Positions 1 to 4,920 of a stretch of 8,126 nucleotides of DNA are shown here, one piece after another (within the stretch, counting starts at the first letter, position 1; every line of letters starts with the position of its first letter). The notes under the pieces are model-generated. The model searched no databases. It was given only the letters and a program-made list of their open reading frames with translations, and was not told where the DNA came from. The stretch covers positions 1-8,126 of the forward strand of contig JAAFHR010000136.1 in the NCBI GenBank assembly GCA_013298455.1, read 5' to 3'. Source of the DNA: Betaproteobacteria bacterium. GTDB taxonomy: Bacteria > Pseudomonadota > Gammaproteobacteria > Burkholderiales > Casimicrobiaceae. The translations under genes and the position numbers were made by a program.

Positions 1-953
1 ATGGCGCGGGGTCGGCTGTCGCCAGTGCCGCCGACCGTGGTGAGCCATTGCTGTAAGCCCGCTGCGTCGAGCTTAAAGATTCGCCAGACGTAATTGCTCA
101 CCGCTTCCTGCGTGCGCGCCGCGACGTAAAAATTACCAGCGCTATCGACGGTCGAGAAAGCCGCGAGATCGTCGCTGCCTGCGCTCACGGTGGCGGGCGC
201 CACCACAGCGGGCAGATACGCGCCGTTGGGCGTTAAGGTCTTGTGCCACAGCAAATTGCCGCTTGAATTCAGTTTGGCAACGTAAATGTCGCCGTTGCCA
301 AAGTTAAATTGCTCGCGCGCGCGGCCTGTGACGAAAATATTGCCGCTGCTGTCGATTGATGAGCCAAAGCACTGGGTTTCCGTCCACGCAGGCGTAGCAG
401 TGGGCGGGCCGGGCGAGGCGCGCCAGAGCTCGCGCCCCGTGGCGGCATCGTACTTCGCTACGGTGCAACGGCGCGCCGCATTGCCCAAAATCGATGCGCT
501 GCCAACGACGACGATGTTGCCATCTGGCGCGATGCGAACGTTTCGAGCGTCGTCGTCGGTGGCGCTATTGCCGCGACCGTTCAACGTGGCTCGCCACTGC
601 TCTACGCCCAAGGTGTTGTACTTGATGGTGAGCCAGTCGTTACCCACGCCGCCCAGAAAGGCGTTGCCTGTGATGTAGCTATTGCCAGAAGGATCAACGG
701 CGAGCGCGTACTTGGCCGAAACGTCTCCGTTTAGGCCCAGCGACGACGCGCCTTGCATTGGTGGGCCGTAGATGAAACCAGTACTGCGAAGGATTTGCGC
801 CTGCGCTCCGCCGCTTAGCACTGCGGCCACCATTGAAACAGCCGCCACCACCGCAAGGCGATACAAGCCCGACGATGACCGGAACGAGCGACTTCCCCGC
901 GCCAAGCTCTGAGCGTCGGTGATCCGCGATTGATTGAACGCAAGGAGGGTCAT
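1..953 (-). CDS. Secreted beta-propeller-like (SBBP/delta-60-type) repeat protein, 5' part only
   Basis: An open frame enters from the left edge and starts at ATG 953-951, giving 317 complete codons with no stop, so the C-terminus lies outside the window. Residues 30-52 form a hydrophobic segment ending in AQA, a plausible signal peptidase I site, so export is likely; the 29-residue stretch before it is long for a signal peptide. After it come four imperfect repeats of roughly 55-70 residues. Each has a core like D-x-S-G-N-x-Y-V-T-G (near 87-96, 143-151, 201-210, 270-279), most followed by a K-Y/L-x-x-x-G-x-x-x-W segment. This is the pattern of SBBP-type beta-propeller repeats, common in large extracellular proteins. 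Binding partner and function are unknown. An in-frame GTG at 968-966 is an alternative start; a TGA lies further upstream. No strong ribosome site is visible. Confidence 0.8.
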   Translation of the reverse strand, partial: MTLLAFNQSRITDAQSLARGSRSFRSSSGLYRLAVVAAVSMVAAVLSGGAQAQILRSTGFIYGPPMQGASSLGLNGDVSAKYALAVDPSGNSYITGNAFLGGVGNDWLTIKYNTLGVEQWRATLNGRGNSATDDDARNVRIAPDGNIVVVGSASILGNAARRCTVAKYDAATGRELWRASPGPPTATPAWTETQCFGSSIDSSGNIFVTGRAREQFNFGNGDIYVAKLNSSGNLLWHKTLTPNGAYLPAVVAPATVSAGSDDLAAFSTVDSAGNFYVAARTQEAVSNYVWRIFKLDAAGLQQWLTTVGGTGDSRPRA

Positions 954-1032
954 GTGGTGTCCATTCACAGATAAAAGCGCAATCCACGCAAAACTGGATC
1001 ATAGATCGGGCAATGCGTAAGCCCCACATTTG

Positions 1033-1104
1033 TTTCGTTTCAGTGACGAGCGGTTCTGAGTGCTCTGGGGAGACACCGTGTTGGAACGTTGTCTTTCGTT
1101 TCAG
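1033..1104. repeat. Direct repeat TTTCGTTTCAG, two copies 61 bp apart
   Basis: The 11-base word TTTCGTTTCAG occurs at 1033-1043 and again, identically, at 1094-1104; on the minus strand it reads CTGAAACGAAA. Both copies lie in the 233-bp gap between the mogA stop and the start of the minus-strand secreted protein, so they would be in its promoter or leader. Two binding sites for one regulator, or repeated loops in a leader RNA, are both possible. No regulator is recognised. Confidence 0.45.
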
Positions 1105-1106
1105 AG
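1063..1106 (-). other. Possible leader hairpin upstream of the secreted protein gene
   Basis: Arms CTCTG (1063-1067) and CAGAG (1102-1106) enclose AGACA (1071-1075) with TGTCT (1090-1094), then CGT (1077-1079) with ACG (1086-1088) and a six-base loop. The purine-rich CTGAAACGAAA repeat on the minus strand falls in the internal loop. GGCAC-C-GTGCC follows directly at 1106-1116. The stems are short and there is no T-run, so it is not a terminator. It may be part of a 5' leader of the minus-strand gene starting at 953, or chance. Confidence 0.25.
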
Positions 1107-1186
1107 GCACCGTGCCGCATTGGGTTGCCGCTGGCATCGTTGATCTCGTCTTACGTGACAAGCTGGCGTAACCATCAACAACGCGA

Positions 1187-1774
1187 TTACGTTCGCGGTC
1201 GAATCGCGTTCTTCGGTCGAAACGCTTTGCAAACGGTCTCGCGGGTTTCGATGTAGCCGCCGCCGATCAAATCAACGCAGTACGGCACGGCCGCAAAAAT
1301 GCCGTGTACCGTTGGGCTGCCCGCCTCGTCGCGTAAGCCTTCTAGCGTTTCTTTGATGCTTTTGGGTTGCCCCGGCAAATTGATGATGAGCGTCTTGTTT
1401 CGGATCACCGCGACCTGCCGCGAGAGGATCGCTGTAGGCACAAAATTCAAGCTGATTTGCCGCATCTGCTCGCCGAAGCCGGGCATTTCTTTGTGTGCGA
1501 TGGCGAGCGTTGCTTCCGGCGTGACATCGCGCCGCGCGGGGCCCGTACCGCCTGTGGTGAGCACCAAATCGCAGCGCTCGACGTCGGAGAGCGTGATGAG
1601 CGCAGCTTCAATGAGCGGCTTTTCATCGGCGATCAATTTCGTGGAAAACGTGATCGGATTTTCAAGCGCTGACGTGAGCCATTCCTGCAGTGCGGGAATG
1701 CCTTTGTCTTCGTAAACGCCCGACGATGCGCGATCAGAGATGGAAACGAGGCCGATTTTGATGGGGTCGAACAT
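1187..1774 (-). CDS. mogA: Molybdopterin adenylyltransferase MogA
   Basis: The 195-residue protein has the same length as E. coli MogA and resembles it closely along its whole length. MogA adenylates molybdopterin in the cytoplasm, giving the AMP-activated form into which MoeA inserts molybdate to make the molybdenum cofactor. Visible landmarks are the N-terminal G-L-V-S-I-S-D-R-A-S-S-G-V-Y strand (8-21), the substrate-binding T-T-G-G-T-G-P motif with R-R-D-V-T-P-E after it (about 73-86), E-M-P-G-F-G-E-Q-M-R (about 95-104), and L-P-G-Q-P-K-S-I-K-E (about 133-142). The start is ATG 1774-1772; the ribosome site is weak. No other cofactor gene is in the window. yjgA lies upstream on the same strand, but a 226-bp inverted-repeat element separates them, so a joint transcript is uncertain. 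Confidence 0.95.
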   Translation of the reverse strand: MFDPIKIGLVSISDRASSGVYEDKGIPALQEWLTSALENPITFSTKLIADEKPLIEAALITLSDVERCDLVLTTGGTGPARRDVTPEATLAIAHKEMPGFGEQMRQISLNFVPTAILSRQVAVIRNKTLIINLPGQPKSIKETLEGLRDEAGSPTVHGIFAAVPYCVDLIGGGYIETRETVCKAFRPKNAIRPRT

Positions 1775-1821
1775 AGTTGCGTCGGATAGATTAACGTGAA
1801 ATGTATTGACGGTCGAGTGGG

Positions 1822-2047
1822 TTTTTTGACGCAGATTACGCAGATTTCGCAGATTGCCGCAGATTATCTTTTCTGACTGTGAGTCTGAGTCGGATGAAGG
1901 GGGGTGACGTTAGCCGTCATGCAGCGCTGCGCCAAAGAGCAAATGTCCAGCTCTCAAGGCGCTAGCGGCAGCGTTGCCGCTCCATCCCAGCCACGCTCAA
2001 ACTAATCAGCGGCAATCTGCGCAATCTGCGTAATCTGCGTCAAAAAA
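1822..2047. repeat. 226-bp element with 45-bp inverted terminal arms made of a 9-bp word
   Basis: The left arm (1822-1866) and the reverse complement of the right arm (2003-2047) agree at 43 of 45 positions by direct alignment. Each arm starts at its outer end with a run of six or seven T (or A), then GAC, and is then a near-tandem array of GCAGATTNC: units begin at 1831, 1840, 1849 and 1859 on the left, with the mirror image on the right. The 136-bp centre has no credible reading frame but holds nested hairpins. No target-site duplication is evident in the flanks. It occupies most of the 301 bp between yjgA and mogA. It could be a MITE-like non-autonomous element, a dispersed structured repeat, or a regulatory hairpin; the sequence alone does not decide. 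Confidence 0.85.
1905..1981. other. Cluster of three hairpins inside the inverted-repeat element
   Basis: Three stem-loops lie side by side. The first is TGACG-TTAGC-CGTCA at 1905-1919. The second is a two-tier stem with GCGCC (1929-1933) pairing GGCGC (1958-1962), and AGAGC (1936-1940) pairing GCTCT (1950-1954) around a nine-base loop. The third is AGCGGCA-GCGT-TGCCGCT at 1964-1981. A perfect palindrome, GCAGCGCTGC (1921-1930), offers an alternative pairing. The density suggests folding in RNA or single-stranded DNA. Neither strand has a T-tract that would make any of these a classical terminator. Confidence 0.5.
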
Positions 2048-2075
2048 ATCCTCGCCGCTCCTATAAAACTGCTTA

Positions 2076-2666
2076 CTAAAGCAAATCGTCAATAGCCCCT
2101 TTTTCGCCCGCCGCAGCCGACGTCGGCACCTTCAAAAACGCTTTATAAACCACACGAAACACCTGCCGTGACGCCGCAGGCGGCTCGTTTCGTGCGGCTT
2201 GCAATCTGGCTTTTTCAATCAACGCCGCGAGCGCTTTGGTGTCAACCTCGGGCTGCATCTCTGAAAAATCAACCAACACCTTCGGCTCGGCAATCAAGCG
2301 ATCACGCCACTTCTCGGCCATTTTGAACGCTGTTTTGTTAGCGCGCGAGCCAATTTCCCAACGATCAATCTGCTCGCGGATCGGCGCGGGATCAACGTGG
2401 CGCATGAGTTTGCCGATGTATTGAATGTGCCGACGACGACCTTCGTGCGCGGTCACTTTCGGCAAATCATCGAGCGCATCCCGAAGCGTTTCGGGCAGAT
2501 CAAGTTCGTCGAGCTGCGATTTCGAGAGCCCGCCCAACACCTCGCCCAAATCTTGTAGCGCCGTCATATCGCGCTTCAGCTGCGATTTCGACGGCGCGTT
2601 TTCGTCACGAACGATGTTTTTGGGTCTGGACACGGCGAAATTCTTCTTTGTTTGGCAGGGGAGCAT
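2076..2666 (-). CDS. darP: Ribosome maturation factor YjgA/DarP (DUF615)
   Basis: The 196-residue protein matches the DUF615 family, whose E. coli member YjgA (DarP, 183 residues) associates with late 50S precursors and promotes maturation of the large subunit. Visible family features are S-K-S-Q-L-K-R-D (26-33), the basic E-G-R-R-R-H-I-Q-Y-I-G-K-L-M-R segment (75-89), W-R-D-R-L-I (120-125) and the C-terminal A-S-R-Q-V-F-R-x-V-Y-K (165-175). The acidic N-terminus of the E. coli protein is replaced by a short basic one. The start is taken as ATG 2666-2664, with AGGG four bases upstream; GTG at residue 12 is a possible alternative. pmbA is transcribed divergently from an 84-bp gap. The stop lies in a weak hairpin, TGCTT-TAGT-AAGCA on the minus strand, followed by GTTTTA. 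Confidence 0.93.
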   Translation of the reverse strand: MLPCQTKKNFAVSRPKNIVRDENAPSKSQLKRDMTALQDLGEVLGGLSKSQLDELDLPETLRDALDDLPKVTAHEGRRRHIQYIGKLMRHVDPAPIREQIDRWEIGSRANKTAFKMAEKWRDRLIAEPKVLVDFSEMQPEVDTKALAALIEKARLQAARNEPPAASRQVFRVVYKAFLKVPTSAAAGEKGAIDDLL

Positions 2667-2750
2667 TTTGCCCTACCGCTCCGCTATGCTTCAACGTCGC
2701 CCGCAGTACTTTGCGTCATTCGTCATTCGTCTTCTCGTCCTGCCTTAAAA

Positions 2751-4085
2751 ATGCCCCTCGCCCTCTCCTCCTCTGCACTCCGAGACATTTCACTGGCCGC
2801 CATCGAGCACGCCAAGCGCGGCGGCGCGGATCAGGCCGAAGCCGAGGTCACACAAGGCTCCGGGCTCAACGTCACAGTGCGAATGGGTGAGCTCGAAACG
2901 CTCGAACACAACGTCGATAAATCGCTCGGCGTCACGGTGTACGTGGGTGGTCGAAAGGCCAACGCGAGCTCGGGCGACTTCTCGCCAGAGGCGATGCGAA
3001 TGACAGTTGACAAGGCGCTCGCCATCGCCAAATCCACGAGCCCCGATTCGTATGCGGGGTTGGCAGACGCCGAATTGATGGCCAAGGACATTCCCGATTT
3101 GGATCTGTATCACCCATGGGAGATCGATGTTGGGGCCGCAACCGCGCTCGCCAAATTGTGCGAGGACGCGGGCTTTGCGGTCGACGAACGAATCGACAAT
3201 TCGGAAGGCGCGAGCGTTTCGGTGAGCGAATCAGAATTTTTCTACGCCAACACCCACGGTTTTGTGGGCGGCTACAAAGGCAGCGCGCACTACATCGGCT
3301 GCTCGATGGTGGCGAGCGACGGCGACGACATGGAGCGCGACGATTGGTACACCTCGCACCGTGTGCCCGGTTCGCTGGAAGCGGCAGAATCTGTGGGCCG
3401 TAAGGCAGGCGAGCGCGCCGTGGCTCGCCTCAAACCGCGAAAACTGGCCACGCAAACTGCGCCTGTGATCTTCACGCCGCAGCTTGCGGGTGGCTTCATT
3501 GGGCACGGCATCTCTGCGCTCTTCGGCGGATCGCTGTATCGAAAAACATCGTTTCTGCTTGATTCCGTCGGCAAAGAGATTTTTGCGCCGCTGGTCAATA
3601 TTGTTGACGATCCGTACATCAAGCGCGCCTACGCCAGCTCACCGTTTGACGGTGAAGGTGTAGCTTGCCAGAAGCGCGCGATTGTTGAAAGCGGCGTGAT
3701 TCGCGGCTACTTTCTCTCCGCGTATTCCGCCCGCAAACTCGGGATGCAATCGACCGGCAATGCGGGCGGGAACCACAACTTAGTGGTCAAACCAACAACT
3801 CAAGCCGACACGGCCGCACTCGCTAAACAGATGCAGCGCGGACTCATCGTGACCGAGCTGATGGGCCAAGGCGTCAACCCTGTGACGGGCGACTATTCAC
3901 GGGGGGCGGCGGGCTTTTGGGTGGAAAACGGTGAGATTGCGTATCCGGTCTCAGAAATCACCATCGCGGGCAATCTACTGGAGCTGTACAAACGGATTCT
4001 TGCCATTGGCGATGACGTTGACCAGCGAGGCTCCAAATGGGTAGGATCGATGCTCGTTGACAGCGTGCAGATAGCCGGCAGCTAG
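2751..4085 (+). CDS. pmbA: TldE/PmbA, non-catalytic partner of the TldD metalloprotease
   Basis: The 444-residue protein fits E. coli PmbA/TldE (450) in length and sequence. TldD and TldE form a cytoplasmic protease complex that trims unfolded or modified peptides, as in microcin B17 maturation and CcdA breakdown; the zinc-binding HExxxH motif is in TldD. Here the equivalent helix reads G-F-I-G-H-G-I-S-A-L (248-257), with no such motif, so this is TldE rather than TldD. Other landmarks are N-x-D-K-S-L-G-V-T-V-Y-V-G (54-66), S-P-F-D-G-E-G-V (297-304), S-A-Y-S-A-R-K-L-G (323-331) and G-D-Y-S-R-G-A-A-G-F-W-V-E-N-G-E (380-395). The frame is open upstream as far as 2652, but ATG 2751 matches where the family begins, although it has almost no ribosome site. 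tldD is not in the window. Confidence 0.94.
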   Translation: MPLALSSSALRDISLAAIEHAKRGGADQAEAEVTQGSGLNVTVRMGELETLEHNVDKSLGVTVYVGGRKANASSGDFSPEAMRMTVDKALAIAKSTSPDSYAGLADAELMAKDIPDLDLYHPWEIDVGAATALAKLCEDAGFAVDERIDNSEGASVSVSESEFFYANTHGFVGGYKGSAHYIGCSMVASDGDDMERDDWYTSHRVPGSLEAAESVGRKAGERAVARLKPRKLATQTAPVIFTPQLAGGFIGHGISALFGGSLYRKTSFLLDSVGKEIFAPLVNIVDDPYIKRAYASSPFDGEGVACQKRAIVESGVIRGYFLSAYSARKLGMQSTGNAGGNHNLVVKPTTQADTAALAKQMQRGLIVTELMGQGVNPVTGDYSRGAAGFWVENGEIAYPVSEITIAGNLLELYKRILAIGDDVDQRGSKWVGSMLVDSVQIAGS

Positions 4086-4148
4086 GACAATTGCGGGCGG
4101 CACGGTGTCGCTGCAGCGCCGAGCGGTGGCGCACTCTCGGTCAACCCC

Positions 4149-4164
4149 CTAGGGTAATCCCTAG
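4149..4164. promoter_or_regulatory. Inverted repeat CTAGGG-TAAT-CCCTAG, candidate operator of the TRAP operon
   Basis: Two perfect 6-base arms flank a 4-base spacer, 134 bases before the dctQ start and about 50 bases upstream of the start point implied by the TACAAT box at 4197. That position suits an activator. No good -35 hexamer stands 16-18 bases before the box, which also fits activator dependence. The regulator is unknown and its gene is not in the window. Confidence 0.45.
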
Positions 4165-4196
4165 CGTTGGACGAACCGGAATCGCCCATCAGCACC

Positions 4197-4202
4197 TACA
4201 AT
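4197..4202 (+). promoter_or_regulatory. Candidate -10 box TACAAT for the dctQM operon
   Basis: TACAAT matches the sigma-70 -10 consensus at five of six positions and would leave a leader of roughly 75 bases before dctQ. A TTGGAC at 4167-4172 is 24 bases away, too far for a standard -35, so initiation probably needs help from the inverted repeat just upstream. Confidence 0.35.
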
Positions 4203-4271
4203 TTTGGAAAGGGTATCCATAAAGTGGAAACCTTTCGCCACGACAACCCTCGACAAAAACATTACCTAAGC

Positions 4272-4276
4272 GGGAG
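4272..4276 (+). promoter_or_regulatory. Ribosome binding site of dctQ
   Basis: GGGAG stands six bases before ATG 4283 and fixes that start for the small permease. Confidence 0.7.
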
Positions 4277-4282
4277 AAAACC

Positions 4283-4918
4283 ATGAACGCACTACTGAGT
4301 GTGTCCAAGCTGATTGACACGATGAGCGGCTGGGTGGGCAAGACGATTCGATGGCTCGTGCTGATCGTCGTGCTGATCAGCGCCGGAAACGCGATCAGCA
4401 GAAAAGCCTTTGACGCGAGCTCGAACGCTTGGCTCGAGGTGCAGTGGTATCTGTTTGCGGCGGTGTTTCTGCTCGGTGCTGGCTACGTTTTTCTCGCTAA
4501 TGCGCATGTTCGGATTGATTTCATCTCGTCAAAACTGACGGCGCGCGCCCGTAACTGGATCGATGTGGTCGGCATTCTGACCGTGTTGATACCGCTTTGC
4601 CTGATCGTCATCAAGCTCTCTTGGCCCCTTTTCTACAACGCTTGGCTTTCGGGCGAAACATCGCAAAATGCCGGCGGCTTGATTCGTTGGCCTGTATTTC
4701 TGATGATGCCGCTCGGCTTTAGCCTATTGCTGTTACAGGGGATCTCGGAGCTGATTAAGCGAATCGCCTTCCTGGGGGGCGTAGGACCCGACTCGATCTA
4801 CGACGGTGGCGAAAAAACTGACGAAGAAAAGTTACTCGAAGAGCTCGCCGCCGAAACCGCTCGCAAAGAGCAAGCGCGGCTCGATGCGATGAACGCAGCC
4901 AAGCAGGGAGGGCGCTAA
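4283..4918 (+). CDS. dctQ: TRAP transporter small permease subunit (DctQ type)
   Basis: The 211-residue inner-membrane protein has four hydrophobic segments at about 22-39, 53-73, 93-112 and 134-155, as expected for the small (Q) subunit of a tripartite ATP-independent periplasmic transporter. The H-V-R-I-D-F motif after the second segment (75-80) is typical of the family. The Q subunit pairs with the large M subunit and helps dock the solute-loaded binding protein. Residues from about 165 on form a charged tail (176-204 rich in E, K, R and A, probably helical), longer than in many DctQ proteins. dctM starts two bases after the stop, so the two are translated as a pair. The sequence resembles the mannitol/chloroaromatic-type TRAP group; the substrate is not predictable. 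The gene symbol is a family label. Confidence 0.88.
   Translation: MNALLSVSKLIDTMSGWVGKTIRWLVLIVVLISAGNAISRKAFDASSNAWLEVQWYLFAAVFLLGAGYVFLANAHVRIDFISSKLTARARNWIDVVGILTVLIPLCLIVIKLSWPLFYNAWLSGETSQNAGGLIRWPVFLMMPLGFSLLLLQGISELIKRIAFLGGVGPDSIYDGGEKTDEEKLLEELAAETARKEQARLDAMNAAKQGGR
4905..4912 (+). promoter_or_regulatory. Ribosome binding site of dctM inside the end of dctQ
   Basis: AGGGAGGG lies in the last codons of dctQ, eight bases before ATG 4921. It is the strongest ribosome site in the window and supports tight co-expression of the two permease subunits. Confidence 0.75.
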
Positions 4919-4920
4919 CC

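Noticed and set aside
286..678. 130-codon plus-strand open frame
   Set aside because: It is antisense to the repeat region of the secreted protein, whose reading frame shows clear periodic motifs.
694..1161. 155-codon minus-strand open frame upstream of and overlapping the secreted protein
   Set aside because: It lies in a different frame from the signal peptide and repeats, has an arginine- and cysteine-rich composition with no recognisable domain, and overlaps the better supported gene.
1138..1179. GTTGAT/ATCAAC inverted repeat downstream of mogA as terminator
   Set aside because: The six-base arms are separated by about 30 bases and lack a T-tract; likely chance.
1909..1915. GTTAGCC resembling an integron attC core site
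   Set aside because: It does not fit GTTRRRY at the last purine, there is no matching partner core in a proper attC layout, and the word lies within a simpler local hairpin.
1822..2047. CRISPR array
   Set aside because: The repeated unit is only 9 bp, in near-tandem without spacers, and the two sets face each other; none of the array features is present.
2714..2733. Two copies of CGTCATT followed by CGTCTT before pmbA
   Set aside because: The repeat is too short and imperfect to call a functional site, though it lies in the shared yjgA/pmbA promoter region.
2652..2750. Extension of PmbA by 33 codons to the upstream in-frame ATG
   Set aside because: The added residues do not look like the family, overlap the yjgA start and run through the whole intergenic region; ATG 2751 matches the usual N-terminus.
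4109..4140. Terminator after pmbA (palindrome CGCTGCAGCG and CCGAG/CTCGG arms)
   Set aside because: The stems are short and no T-run follows on the plus strand.
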